From contig JAFUDW010000136.1 in assembly GCA_017464225.1 (NCBI GenBank), positions 1 through 42,006 on the forward strand: a stretch of DNA of 42,006 bases, given 5' to 3'. The DNA is from Clostridia bacterium (GTDB taxonomy: Bacteria > Bacillota_A > Clostridia > Christensenellales > Aristaeellaceae). Below, one piece after another: positions 16,210 to 24,871 of this stretch; the stretch's first letter is position 1; the number at the start of each line of letters is the position of its first letter. A program made the position numbers and the translations under genes. The notes below the pieces were generated by a model, which was not told where the DNA came from, did not search any database, and was given only the letters and a program-made list of their open reading frames with translations.

Positions 16210-16253
16210 TTTTACATCCTCCCCGCTTCGGCGATTGTTCCATGTGCATTTCT

Positions 16254-16281
16254 ATTATACACAAACTCCGGACATTTGAAA
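16254..16281 (-). promoter_or_regulatory. Promoter of the prs-like operon
   Basis: TTTCAA (16281-16276) and TATAAT (16259-16254), spacer 16 bp, 45 bp before the start codon. Confidence 0.65.
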
Positions 16282-16339
16282 AGAAAAATATCTCAGATTT
16301 TGTTCAATTTTAGCTAATGCCCAAATAAAAGCCGAACAT

Positions 16340-17872
16340 TTAGTCAATAAATGACAAAGTCATCCGGGGGAGCTGCTGTTCCTTCCCATTTTCATCCAGG
16401 GAAGAATAGGTTCCGGTCATGGTGCCGTACATTGTGACCTGCGTATCGGGATCAGCGGCGATCTCGGTATTGCTGAGGGCAATGATGAGATTCCGGAACC
16501 GGCTGCCGCTTTTCTCCGTGGCAAAGGTGACCACCCATTCGGCGCCGTTGTGCGCAACTTCGGTCACATAGCCCTTGTAGCGAAGCACGCGGCCCACATA
16601 CCGATCCGGAGAGGAGGCGATATTGCTGTAGTCCGGGCTGCGGGATTCGTCGCGGATGGACTGCCTCCGCTGGCCCTCGTCCATTTCCCGCCGGATATGG
16701 AAGGACATGATCTTGGTATCGTATTCTTTCTTGGAAAAGGTGAGCTGGATATCATAGTCTCCCTCCTTCGCAGTATCCACCGTAAAGGAGAAGGTTCGAT
16801 TATCGCCGGTCTTTTTGGTCTGCAATTGGTTATTGACCACCAGCTGGATGGTAACGCCGGTGAGCGTAGTGCCGGTCAGCTTGAAGGAATCGGCAGTAAA
16901 TACGTCGGGAAAGAGCGTAATGAAGCTCACCGGCAGGGCGGCGGGATCATATTCCACCGAAAAATCGCGATTGATGGTCTGCTCATCCTCGGTGCCCTCG
17001 TTGACCGCTACGCTGACCAGCAGGTTATACAGATCCTTGCCGGGCAGTTTGACGTCAATGGAAAACGCGCCCATGCCGTCCGCCGTAGTGGGGATTGCCT
17101 TGCTCTGTCCGCTTTGCAGCGCGGCATAGGCGGCCACGACCGACGCGCCAGGACGCGTTGTGCCCTTGATGGTAAAGCTGTCGCTGTTGGTGGACTCCGG
17201 CGGCGGAGCGCTGAAGGCAAGGGTCAACAGCGCTTCCGGGGCCTCGGTCATCAGCACGAAGGCGATGGAATTCTGGATCACGTTCAGCGCGTCGATATCC
17301 GCGCCTTTGACGTTGCGGTTGCCCACGCGCAAATCCACGGTAATGGTATAGCCGTTGCGGATCGTGCGCCGCCATTCTCCCTTCCAGGCCACCTTGCCAT
17401 CCACCTTGTGGGTGTAGCGGATCATCAGGAAGCGCCCCTGGTTATCGCCAAAGTCTTTCCATTCCACGCTTTCAAAGCTGTAATCGGCTTTGCTGTAGAA
17501 CACGCCGTTCTGGTAATTAGCCCGGTATCCGGCGCGGGTCTGGGCGGTCTGCTCGTTGATATCGTAGAGCTGCTGAGCCGTATCGTCCTGCACGGCTGTG
17601 ATCACAATGGTGCGGTCCTTCTCCTCGTTATAGGCCCATACCAGAATGCCCTCATCCTTGAAGCGCTGCCGCATGCTCTCGGGCGTTTCGCCAATGGAGG
17701 AAAGGTATTCGGTATACTGATCCATGCTGTCATTGGTCAATTGCACCATGTAATCCAGCGGGATCTCCGCCACCATGAAGATCTGGGGAAATTTATAGCT
17801 GTCCGCCAGTCCGGGCAGCGCCGCGGCGAGCAGCGCTGCCAGCACCAGCAGCAGAATAAAGAGCTTGCGCAT
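16340..17872 (-). CDS. Secreted or cell-surface protein with Ig-like repeats (unknown)
   Basis: 510 residues. The N-terminus is a signal peptide (MRKLFILLLVLAALLAAALP, then GLA-D as likely cleavage site). Residues about 25-210 form a mixed domain without recognised family. Two bacterial Ig-like beta domains follow: one around SDSFTIKGTTRPGASVVAAY and one around ADSFKLTGTTLTGVTIQLV. A C-terminal OB-like beta region (YVGRVLRYKGYVTEVAHNG) ends in TYSSLDENGKEQQLPRMTLS. The two Ig-like units share the S-F-x-L/I-x-GTT pattern, evidence of duplication. AGGAGG precedes the ATG. No sorting signal or C-terminal anchor is seen, so it is probably released or loosely bound. Confidence 0.75.
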   Translation of the reverse strand: MRKLFILLLVLAALLAAALPGLADSYKFPQIFMVAEIPLDYMVQLTNDSMDQYTEYLSSIGETPESMRQRFKDEGILVWAYNEEKDRTIVITAVQDDTAQQLYDINEQTAQTRAGYRANYQNGVFYSKADYSFESVEWKDFGDNQGRFLMIRYTHKVDGKVAWKGEWRRTIRNGYTITVDLRVGNRNVKGADIDALNVIQNSIAFVLMTEAPEALLTLAFSAPPPESTNSDSFTIKGTTRPGASVVAAYAALQSGQSKAIPTTADGMGAFSIDVKLPGKDLYNLLVSVAVNEGTEDEQTINRDFSVEYDPAALPVSFITLFPDVFTADSFKLTGTTLTGVTIQLVVNNQLQTKKTGDNRTFSFTVDTAKEGDYDIQLTFSKKEYDTKIMSFHIRREMDEGQRRQSIRDESRSPDYSNIASSPDRYVGRVLRYKGYVTEVAHNGAEWVVTFATEKSGSRFRNLIIALSNTEIAADPDTQVTMYGTMTGTYSSLDENGKEQQLPRMTLSFID

Positions 17873-17911
17873 ATGCGTGTCCTCCTTTGGCTCAAGGAAT
17901 GATACGCATAT

Positions 17912-17940
17912 ATTTTACCATAGAAACGCCCTTTCGGCAA
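17912..17940 (-). promoter_or_regulatory. Promoter of the secreted Ig-like protein gene
   Basis: TTGCCG (17940-17935) and TAAAAT (17917-17912), spacer 17 bp. Confidence 0.55.
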
Positions 17941-17971
17941 CGTTGAAATTGTAAACCCTTTATGAATGAGG

Positions 17972-19108
17972 TTACTCGGCGAACTTGAGCGAAATGGGCG
18001 CGTTGCTGGTCACGGCGCGCAGCTGTTTATCCCCTCCCGGGAAATTGCCCAGCAGGTTATTGGCGTTGCAGGTGCTGCTGGAAACGGTATATTCTTCCCG
18101 TTTGCCGCGGAGCGTGCCGGCGATGGCGCCGTTGCTGGTTTTGAGCGTGATATCGGGGCTGGCCGAATCATCCAGCTCGATGCCGCCGTTGCTGGTGGTC
18201 AGGTGCAGCGCGCCGCCGATATCGCAATCGCTGAGCTTGACGCTGCCGTTGCTGTTCACCGCCGTCAGATGATCGCGCACGATCATATCATCCAGCGCAA
18301 TGCGTCCGTTGCTGGTGGTCAGGCGGGCGGCGTTGACATTCACATCGCTGAGCGCGATGCGGCCGTTGCTGGTCACGCAGGTGATATCCTGGGCGCAATT
18401 CACATCCTGGGCCTGGATCAGCGCGTTGCTGGTGGCCAGGTGCAAAGGCTGGGTAAAGGTCAAATCTTCCACCAGGATACGGGCATTGCTGGTGGCCGCC
18501 GTCAGCTTGGCGCAGAAGGTACGGGGCAGGGTGATCTCGATTTCATTCTCCGGGGCCTCGTAGTTGAACACGCCCCCAACGACCATGCGCTCGCCCAAGC
18601 CGGTAATGAATTTGCCGATGCCGCTCAGGATCGATTCCAAATTGAAGCCTTCGCCGCTCTTCTCATTGACAAAGCTGTTGATGGGGCGAAGCTTATGCTC
18701 CAGCGTCAGCACGCCGTCATCCTCATGCAGACGGAAGATATCGTTTTCGCCGATGCAGTAGCGCAGGCGGATATCATGGACATCCTCGTCGGACTGGATC
18801 CTGATCCGCTTGTTTTCAGCCTGCACGCGCAGCTCGCGCACGGTCTCCGCCGGGCGGCTGATCTGCTGCCAGTTGCCTTTTTCGCTGGGCATTTCCTTGG
18901 TTTCGGCCACGCCGGCCTCCTCCAGCACGCGGCCCGCGATCACCGATACCGGCTCCATGGCCTTGACGGCTGCCTCCTCGGTCATGCCGGCTTCCATGCG
19001 GTCGTCGATCATTTCAGCATAGTAAGCAAGAACACCCTCCAATTCCTCTTCCTTGAGAGCGGACAGGGCAGATTTCAGGTCGTTCAAAAACTGTTCCCGC
19101 GTCATCAT
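17972..19108 (-). CDS. DUF1700–DUF4097 protein with TSNG beta repeats
   Basis: 378 residues. The N-terminal 60 residues are the helical DUF1700-like domain (MTREQFLNDLKSALSALKEE, EMIDDRMEAGMTEEAAV). The rest is a DUF4097 repeat domain in which TSN(G/A)xI recurs about every 18-22 residues, eight times: TSNARI, TSNALI, TSNGRI twice, NSNGSV, TSNGGI, TSNGAI and TSNAPI. This predicts a right-handed beta-solenoid. No signal peptide or membrane helix is visible. The start overlaps the padR stop (ATGATGA), so the two are coupled. PadR–DUF1700–DUF4097 modules are common in Firmicutes and are thought to sense envelope stress, but the biochemical role is unknown. Confidence 0.85.
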   Translation of the reverse strand: MMTREQFLNDLKSALSALKEEELEGVLAYYAEMIDDRMEAGMTEEAAVKAMEPVSVIAGRVLEEAGVAETKEMPSEKGNWQQISRPAETVRELRVQAENKRIRIQSDEDVHDIRLRYCIGENDIFRLHEDDGVLTLEHKLRPINSFVNEKSGEGFNLESILSGIGKFITGLGERMVVGGVFNYEAPENEIEITLPRTFCAKLTAATSNARILVEDLTFTQPLHLATSNALIQAQDVNCAQDITCVTSNGRIALSDVNVNAARLTTSNGRIALDDMIVRDHLTAVNSNGSVKLSDCDIGGALHLTTSNGGIELDDSASPDITLKTSNGAIAGTLRGKREEYTVSSSTCNANNLLGNFPGGDKQLRAVTSNAPISLKFAE

Positions 19109-19413
19109 GCATCCCTCCTGATAAAGTCATATACTTTCATCACATCTTCCCATTCGGTCAGAAAATCGCTGATCTTCCGCCGTCCGGTTTCGGTTATCGC
19201 GTAATACTTGCGGAGCCTTCCGTTATGCTCCATGGTGTACACCGTCAGCGCCCCTGCCGTTTCCAGCCGCCGAAGCACCGGATAGAGCGTAGACTCCGAG
19301 ATGGCGAGCACCTCCTCCGCCTCCCGCACCAGCTGATAACCGTAGGAATCCCCCTGGGTCAAAAGCTTTAAGATGCAGGCTTCGATCAGTCCGCGTTTCA
19401 TCTGCGCATCCAT
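19105..19413 (-). CDS. PadR family transcriptional regulator
   Basis: A 102-residue winged-helix repressor of the small PadR (PadR-s1) class. The winged helix runs from residue 5 (KRGLIEACILKLLTQGDSYG, YQLVREAEEVLAISESTLYP, VLRRLETAGALTVY) and ends in RRKYYAITETGRRKI-like sequence (here RLRKYYAITETGRRKISDFL). It has AGGAGG before the ATG. It is co-transcribed with the DUF4097 gene and probably represses its own promoter, which lies in a large inverted repeat. Confidence 0.92.
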   Translation of the reverse strand: MDAQMKRGLIEACILKLLTQGDSYGYQLVREAEEVLAISESTLYPVLRRLETAGALTVYTMEHNGRLRKYYAITETGRRKISDFLTEWEDVMKVYDFIRRDA

Positions 19414-19434
19414 GCGATCCCTCCTTTAAAGGGT

Positions 19435-19491
19435 AATACCTCTTAACACGGTATACTATATCACGCATAGTACATCGCGTCAAGAGGTATT
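19435..19491 (-). promoter_or_regulatory. padR promoter flanked by a perfect 10-bp inverted repeat
   Basis: TTGACG (19483-19478) and TATAGT (19460-19455) with a 17-bp spacer. AATACCTCTT (19435-19444) and AAGAGGTATT (19482-19491) form a perfect inverted repeat that encloses the promoter. A second, inner palindrome TACTAT/ATAGTA lies in the spacer and -10 box. Both are candidate PadR operators; which one is used is inference. Confidence 0.7.
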
Positions 19492-19540
19492 TTGTGAAAA
19501 ATAATATTTTTCTATTCGCAATATTGTGCGATATCGATCT

Positions 19541-21403
19541 TCACCGTTTTCCCCTGCGGACAGGCGCGCCGGCGCGGCGGCTTTCCCCCGCCCTCGCCGG
19601 CGGCACCAGGCAATCCGGGGCATACCCGATCAAATCCTCCCGGCCGCACTGTCGCAGCGCCTCCCGGATCAACGGATGGTTGTGGGGATTTTTCCATTGC
19701 AGCAGGGCGCGCTGCATATCCTTTTCCTTTTGCGTGCGGGGCACATACACCGGCTTCATGGTGCGCGGATCGATGCCGGTATAATACATACAGGTGCTGA
19801 TGGTGCCCGGCGTGGGATAAAAATCCTGCACCTGCTCGGGCTGCACGCGCTTCTTTTTCAGGTACAGGGCCAGATCGACAGCCTCGTTCAGCGTGCTGCC
19901 TGGATGGCTGCTCATGAGGTAGGGCACCAGATATTGCTTCATCCCCAGCTTTTCATTGGTGCGCTGATAGAGCCCGCCAAACTGTTCAAACACCTGATTG
20001 CAGGGTTTCCCCATCATGCGCAGCACGCCGTCGCTGATGTGCTCGGGCGCCACCTTGAGCTGCCCGCTGATATGATACCTGCACAATTCCCTGAGCACCT
20101 GTTCCCGCTGGGGATCGGCCATGATGTAATCAAACCGCAAACCCGAGCGGATGAATACCTTTTTGATCCCCGGAATTTGACGCATCTTGCGCAGCGTTTC
20201 CAAAAACGCCCGGTGGCTCACCTGCAGATTGGGACAGGGCTCGGGAAAAAGGCATTGCCGGTGCGGGCAGCAGCCATGCTTCAATTGCTTCTGGCAGGCA
20301 GGCTGTCGGAAATTGGCGGTGGGCCCGCCCACATCATGGATATACCCTTTAAAATCGGGCAGCTTGGTCAAAAGCCGCGCTTCCTTCAGCAGCGATTGCT
20401 CGCTGCGGCTCTGGATGATGCGGCCCTGGTGGAAGGTCAGCGCGCAGAAGGCGCAGGCTCCGTAGCAGCCCCGCACGGCGCTGATGGAAAACCGAACCTC
20501 GCTGATGGCAGGCACGCCGCCCAACGCCTTATACATGGGATGGTATTCCCGGGTATAGGGCAGGTCATACACTGCGTCCATTTCAGTTTCAGTCAGCGGA
20601 AGGCTGGGCGGATTCTGCACCACGTAGCGCTGGCTGTCCTGCTGCTGGCAAAGCGTGCGCCCGCGGATTGGGTCGGCTTCATTGTATTCGGCCATCACCG
20701 AACGCGCGTAAGCCGTTTTATCGCCTGCCGCCTCCGCGTGGGAAGGCAGCATGATCACGCCCGCCGGGGGCTGCTTGGCCATATAGCAGATGCCGCGGAT
20801 ATCGGATAACCGCTCCGGGGGCATACCGTCGCGCAGCCAGGCAGCGCACTCCAGGATGCTCTTTTCCCCCATACCGTACATGAGGATATTGGCCGCGCTG
20901 TCCACCAGCACGCTGCGGCGCACCTTATCGTCCCAATAGTCGTAATGGGAAAACCGGCGCAGCGACGCCTCCACCCCGCCGATCAGCACCGGCAGCCCGG
21001 GATAGGCCTCATGGATGCGGTTGCTGTATACCGTCACCGCCCGATCCGGGCGCATCCCTCCCTTGCCGCCGGGAGCGTATACGTCGTCATGGCGGCGCCG
21101 ACGCGCCGAGGTAAAATGGTTGACCATGCTGTCGATGACGCCCGCCGTGACTAGATAGCCCAGCTTCGGCCTGCCAAAGCGCTTGAAATCCTCGCAGGTA
21201 TGCCAGTCCGGCAGACAGAGCATGGCCACCTTATAGCCCGCCTGCTCCAGGATGCGGGAAATGATGGCATGTCCAAAGGAGGGGTGATCCACATAGGCCT
21301 CCCCCACGGCATATACGAAGTCCGGCGCGTCCCATCCGCGCCGGAGCATGTCTTCCATTGTTACGGGCAGAAAATCGGCGCCCGCAGAATCATTTTTGAT
21401 CAT
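19541..21403 (-). CDS. YgiQ family radical SAM protein
   Basis: 620 residues, close to the YgiQ family length. The iron-sulfur binding motif is C313-YGA-C317-AF-C320. The family-wide N-terminal block (DFVYAVGEAYVDHPSFGHAI, KLGYLVTAGVIDSMVNHFT) and the second half (GLRFDYIMADP, GQLKVAPEHISDGVLRMMGK, PYLMSSHPGST, DFYPTPGTISTCMYYTGIDP) are all present. A cysteine cluster, PACQKQLKHGCCPHRQCLFP, lies after the radical SAM core start. The reaction of YgiQ proteins is unknown. The basic C-terminus (RAGAPVRRGKR) is likely disordered. It starts five bases after the ABC permease stop with a poor ribosome binding site, so coupling is likely. Confidence 0.93.
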   Translation of the reverse strand: MIKNDSAGADFLPVTMEDMLRRGWDAPDFVYAVGEAYVDHPSFGHAIISRILEQAGYKVAMLCLPDWHTCEDFKRFGRPKLGYLVTAGVIDSMVNHFTSARRRRHDDVYAPGGKGGMRPDRAVTVYSNRIHEAYPGLPVLIGGVEASLRRFSHYDYWDDKVRRSVLVDSAANILMYGMGEKSILECAAWLRDGMPPERLSDIRGICYMAKQPPAGVIMLPSHAEAAGDKTAYARSVMAEYNEADPIRGRTLCQQQDSQRYVVQNPPSLPLTETEMDAVYDLPYTREYHPMYKALGGVPAISEVRFSISAVRGCYGACAFCALTFHQGRIIQSRSEQSLLKEARLLTKLPDFKGYIHDVGGPTANFRQPACQKQLKHGCCPHRQCLFPEPCPNLQVSHRAFLETLRKMRQIPGIKKVFIRSGLRFDYIMADPQREQVLRELCRYHISGQLKVAPEHISDGVLRMMGKPCNQVFEQFGGLYQRTNEKLGMKQYLVPYLMSSHPGSTLNEAVDLALYLKKKRVQPEQVQDFYPTPGTISTCMYYTGIDPRTMKPVYVPRTQKEKDMQRALLQWKNPHNHPLIREALRQCGREDLIGYAPDCLVPPARAGESRRAGAPVRRGKR

Positions 21404-21408
21404 GTATA

Positions 21409-23028
21409 TCAGCCCTGATTCAGTTTTGCAAAGGCGCGATCCGCCCTGTGCGCAAGATAATCATACAGGATAACGTTGGCAATTGCAAGCGCTGAGGCAA
21501 AGATCGTCAGCATGAGCCGCACCGAAATCAATTTGCTGAGTACCAGGGCATAGAGCAGCACAGGCAGCAGCACCAGGCCCATGCCGGAAAACATGGTAAC
21601 TGTGGCGCTGACGCTCTGCTTGATCACCATGGTTTCATTGGTATAATCAAACCGGGGCCAGCGCAGATTGACGATCACGCCCAGCAGCGCCATGAACACC
21701 GAAACCATCAGAGGCGTCACAAACAGCAGCAGCGCGTCCGCAGCGGCCATGGGAAGGGCAAGCACAAACAGCAGGGAGGAGATCAGGCTGGCAGGCACGG
21801 CCACGATCAGGTGCATATACACCTTGGGCAGCAGCACGTCGGCCGCGCGCAGCGGCGCGCTTTGCAAAACCCATATGTTTTTGCCCTCCAGGGAAATCGA
21901 AGGCGCGGAAATGTTGGTCATGGACAGCGTAAAGCATTCGATGATGCAGGCCATGGGCATGATAAATGCATTCACGTCGGCCCCGCCGGCGTATACGTTG
22001 GCCAGCGTTTGCAGGATGCTCTGCCCCCTTATCAGCGTCAGCGCCGCCACGGCCACCGAAAGGATGGCGCCAAGGCATCCGTTGAGCATATAGGAAGAGC
22101 TGTTGGCCAGCCGCCGCAGTTCCTTTTGGGTCATGGCCCAGCGCAGCGAGGAGGCGCGCATGGCGCGGGCTTCATATTTAATCTTTTTCTGGCCGCGTTT
22201 GGCCGTGGCGATGCGGATGAACCCGCGGCTGAGCAGGGCATACACCAGCGCGAAGGGAGCGATACACCAGAGCGCGAAGATCAGCAGCCGTCCCCAGTCG
22301 CCGTTCTCCATGGCCAGGCCCATGGCATAGAAGGGCGGCAGCGCTTTTTGAATGGCTGCGCCAATGGCCGCGCCGTTCTGCACCATACGCTCGATATAGC
22401 TCTGCATATTGAAGCATACGGCGAAATACGCGCCCAGGAACGCCAGAGACAGCAGCATGGTAAAAAAGTTTTTGTTGCGCAGGCGGCTGATGATCAGGGC
22501 GATGAGGCCGCCCACGATGCAGGACAGCGCGCTGGGCATCAGCGGCAGCAGCAGGCAGCACAGCAGATAACGGATCACGCCGACCGCCGTGACCGGGGCC
22601 AAAATACAGCGCACCACGCCGCAGGCGCCCATGATCAGTAGCGAATACCCGTAGTTGATCAAAAGCAGCAGGAGCAGGCGGCTCCCCAGGATGGCGCTGG
22701 GCCTGATCGGCATAGACAGGAGCAGCTCGTTGTCTTTTGCGTCAAAAATCAGGCTTTGGGTAAAGAACACCGAGCCGATAAAGCACATCATCGTGCTCAG
22801 CACGGCGGCCATGGAGTAATACAGCCAGCCCATGCCAATCATATGAAAGGGCTCGTACATGCTGTAGAACATCATGCCAAAGATGAAGCCGAACGCCACC
22901 ACCGCGTAGACCAGAAGGATGGCGAAAAGCGCCATCATGCCCTTTCCGCTGTTCTTTTTGCCGCGGCGGCGGGCAAACATACCGTACAGCAGCGCTTTCC
23001 ACCGGATTTTCAGCAATGTTTTAAGCAT
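21409..23028 (-). CDS. ABC-2 type exporter permease, large
   Basis: 539 residues with about twelve membrane segments, basic N-terminus (MLKTLLKIRWKALLYGMFAR, RRGKKN). The first periplasmic/cytoplasmic loop carries LIFDAKDNELLLSMPIRPSA, and the second half has SLEGKNIWVLQSAPLRAADV, both typical of the large ABC-2 family permeases encoded next to CcmA/Nod-like ATPases. The ATG at 23028 is chosen because of GGAGGA upstream and lies 8 bp inside the end of the ATPase gene. The pair forms an exporter of unknown substrate; peptide, lipid or antibiotic efflux are all possible. Confidence 0.87.
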   Translation of the reverse strand: MLKTLLKIRWKALLYGMFARRRGKKNSGKGMMALFAILLVYAVVAFGFIFGMMFYSMYEPFHMIGMGWLYYSMAAVLSTMMCFIGSVFFTQSLIFDAKDNELLLSMPIRPSAILGSRLLLLLLINYGYSLLIMGACGVVRCILAPVTAVGVIRYLLCCLLLPLMPSALSCIVGGLIALIISRLRNKNFFTMLLSLAFLGAYFAVCFNMQSYIERMVQNGAAIGAAIQKALPPFYAMGLAMENGDWGRLLIFALWCIAPFALVYALLSRGFIRIATAKRGQKKIKYEARAMRASSLRWAMTQKELRRLANSSSYMLNGCLGAILSVAVAALTLIRGQSILQTLANVYAGGADVNAFIMPMACIIECFTLSMTNISAPSISLEGKNIWVLQSAPLRAADVLLPKVYMHLIVAVPASLISSLLFVLALPMAAADALLLFVTPLMVSVFMALLGVIVNLRWPRFDYTNETMVIKQSVSATVTMFSGMGLVLLPVLLYALVLSKLISVRLMLTIFASALAIANVILYDYLAHRADRAFAKLNQG

Positions 23029-23743
23029 GGCTATCCTCCGCCAATTCCAGGAACACATCCTCCAGGCTTTCATTGCCGCGCACAGCTTCGGTCTCTCCGC
23101 TGATGACCAGTTTGCCCGCCCGGATGATGGCTACCTTGTCGCACAGCTTTTCGGCCACCTCCAGCACGTGGGTGGAAAAGAAGATGGCGCCGCCGTTATC
23201 GCAGAACTGCCGCATGATCATTTTGAGGGTATGGGCGGCCTTGGGGTCCAGGCCCACAAAAGGCTCGTCCATCATGAGCAGCCGAGGCTGATGGATCAGC
23301 GCGGCAATCACCGCCAGCTTCTGCTTCATGCCATGGGAATAGGCGTTGATCTTGGACGCCAAATCGTCCGTGATCTCCAGCGCCGCCGCATACTTTGCAA
23401 TGCGCTCTTCCCGATCGGCCGCAGATACGCCGTAAATATCGGCGATGAAATTGAGATACTGAATACCGCTCAGGAATTCATAAAGATCGGGATTGTCCGG
23501 GATATAGGCCATCCGGCGCTTGCATTCCAGCGGATCGTCCCTGAGCGATATACCGTCCACGCGGATCTCGCCGGCGTCAAAATTCAAAATCCCCGCGCAG
23601 GCTTTGAGCGTCGTGGTTTTGCCCGCGCCGTTGTGGCCGATAAAGCCGTAGATTTCACCGGGCAGAATATGGAGCGAAAGATCGTCCACCGCTTTGCGGT
23701 CGCCCTTTCCGTACTGTTTGCTCAGATGATCGATTTGGAGCAT
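23021..23743 (-). CDS. ABC transporter ATP-binding protein (ABC-2 exporter)
   Basis: 240 residues. Walker A is GHNGAGKTT (36-44), the ABC signature is the degenerate YSHGMKQKL, Walker B and the D-loop are LLMMDEPFVGLDP, and the switch histidine is in FFSTHVLE. The sequence belongs to the CcmA-like exporters with dimer partners from the ABC-2 permease family. AGGAGGGGG precedes the ATG. First gene of an operon with the permease and, by close spacing, the YgiQ gene. Confidence 0.94.
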   Translation of the reverse strand: MLQIDHLSKQYGKGDRKAVDDLSLHILPGEIYGFIGHNGAGKTTTLKACAGILNFDAGEIRVDGISLRDDPLECKRRMAYIPDNPDLYEFLSGIQYLNFIADIYGVSAADREERIAKYAAALEITDDLASKINAYSHGMKQKLAVIAALIHQPRLLMMDEPFVGLDPKAAHTLKMIMRQFCDNGGAIFFSTHVLEVAEKLCDKVAIIRAGKLVISGETEAVRGNESLEDVFLELAEDSHA

Positions 23744-23771
23744 ATTGTTTCCCCCTCCTTTTTACGGGGAC

Positions 23772-23800
23772 AGTTTAGCACCCGTCGGAAGCACTTGCAA
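23772..23800 (-). promoter_or_regulatory. Promoter of the ABC exporter operon
   Basis: TTGCAA (23800-23795) and TAAACT (23777-23772), spacer 17 bp. Confidence 0.55.
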
Positions 23801-23897
23801 GCCCATTTGTCCCAATTATACATTTTTAAGGCTCAATTGACATGAGCATACCCAACCGTTTATAATATTCTCGTATAACTTGCGCCGGAGGCTTCCC

Positions 23898-24404
23898 ATG
23901 CGAAAAAAGCGCTTTACCGTACAGACCGTCGCCCAATGCGGGCTGCTTACAGCCATGATGCTGGTGCTGGGCTTCATTGAAAGCCTGCTGCCGGTGGCAG
24001 CCGGCGTGCCGGGCATCAAGCTGGGGCTGAGCAACGGCGTGCTTTTATTCGCTCTGTACATGATGGACGCTCCCACCGCCTTCATTTTGATGCTGCTCAA
24101 GGTGATCCTGTCCGGTCTGCTGTTTGGCGGCGTATCGGCCATGATGTACGCCCTGGCGGGCGGCGTTTGCAGCATGCTGGGCATGATATTGCTCAAAAAG
24201 CTCAAATTCAATCTGATCACCGTCAGCATGGCGGGCGCAGTGCTGCACAATCTGGGTCAGGTAGCCCTGGCCATGATCATTCTGGAGACCAATCAGCTGA
24301 TCTATTATATGGCCGTCCTGCTGTTGGTTGGCCTGGCCTGCGGCGCTGTGACCGGCGTGGCGGCAAAAGCCACCATCGGGCATATGAAGAAGCTGAAAAT
24401 GTGA
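23898..24404 (+). CDS. Gx transporter family membrane protein
   Basis: 168 residues with five or six membrane segments. The motif GIKLGLSNGVLLFALY, and the repeated glycine-rich helices FGGVSAMMYALAGGVCSMLG and AGAVLHNLGQVALAMIILE, are typical of the Gx transporter family (old name heptaprenyl diphosphate synthase component I), which resembles ECF S-components. Start at ATG 23898, behind CGGAGG. A partner (NusG-domain or ApbE-like protein) often encoded beside it is not seen here. Substrate unknown. Confidence 0.85.
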   Translation: MRKKRFTVQTVAQCGLLTAMMLVLGFIESLLPVAAGVPGIKLGLSNGVLLFALYMMDAPTAFILMLLKVILSGLLFGGVSAMMYALAGGVCSMLGMILLKKLKFNLITVSMAGAVLHNLGQVALAMIILETNQLIYYMAVLLLVGLACGAVTGVAAKATIGHMKKLKM

Positions 24405-24412
24405 TATTAAAA

Positions 24413-24432
24413 ACAGGGCCTGCAGGCCCTGT
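24413..24432 (-). terminator. Shared terminator between convergent genes
   Basis: Perfect ACAGGGCC-TGCA-GGCCCTGT palindrome. On the minus strand it is followed by TTTTTAAT, making it the terminator of the 95-residue gene; it can also stop plus-strand transcription of the Gx transporter gene. Confidence 0.75.
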
Positions 24433-24449
24433 CAGTAAACCCTTCCATA

Positions 24450-24737
24450 TTACAGATCGGCATAGAAATTCTTTTGCTTCTTTTTATCGGGATCGATGTA
24501 CTGCAATTCCATTTTATCAAACTGCACGCTGTCCACAAAGTGCTCGGGCAGAAAATTGGTAAGGCCGAATTGCTCCCAGTCCCGTTCATGACGGGGAATG
24601 ATCACCGGACGGCTGATATCCAGCGTGTGGCAGATCTCGTCCAGCGCATCCTGCCAGGTTTCATAGGTACAAGGCGCGGTGCGGCTTTCTATGATTTTGT
24701 TCTTTTTGATCACGCGTACCCAAAGCTGTCCTGCCAT
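24450..24737 (-). CDS. Conserved hypothetical protein, 95 residues
   Basis: No function recognised. A short soluble alpha/beta protein with QLWVRVIKKNKIIESRTAPC, then CHTLDISRPVIIPRHERDWE and KMELQYIDPDKKKQK. The AGGAGG ribosome binding site, own promoter and own terminator show it is a real gene. Similar short proteins occur widely in Clostridia, from family memory. Confidence 0.75.
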   Translation of the reverse strand: MAGQLWVRVIKKNKIIESRTAPCTYETWQDALDEICHTLDISRPVIIPRHERDWEQFGLTNFLPEHFVDSVQFDKMELQYIDPDKKKQKNFYADL

Positions 24738-24765
24738 GCTGCGCCTCCTTTTATCCGGTAGCGTT

Positions 24766-24794
24766 ATTATGGCATATTTGCAGCCAAAAGTAAA
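24766..24794 (-). promoter_or_regulatory. Promoter of the 95-residue gene
   Basis: TTTACT (24794-24789) and CATAAT (24771-24766), spacer 17 bp. Confidence 0.5.
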
Positions 24795-24803
24795 GCGCGC
24801 CTA

Positions 24804-24832
24804 TTGGCGAAACAGCCAAACCATGCTATAAT
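24804..24832 (+). promoter_or_regulatory. Promoter of the DUF4867 gene
   Basis: TTGGCG (24804-24809) and TATAAT (24827-24832), spacer 17 bp. Confidence 0.65.
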
Positions 24833-24871
24833 GAACAATATCAGAAAACAACAGAAAACAGGAGGCACATC

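Noticed and set aside
15034..17902. Long plus-strand open frames opposite the prs-like gene and the secreted Ig-like protein gene
   Set aside because: They mirror the codon structure of the real minus-strand genes, lack good ribosome binding sites and show no recognisable domains.
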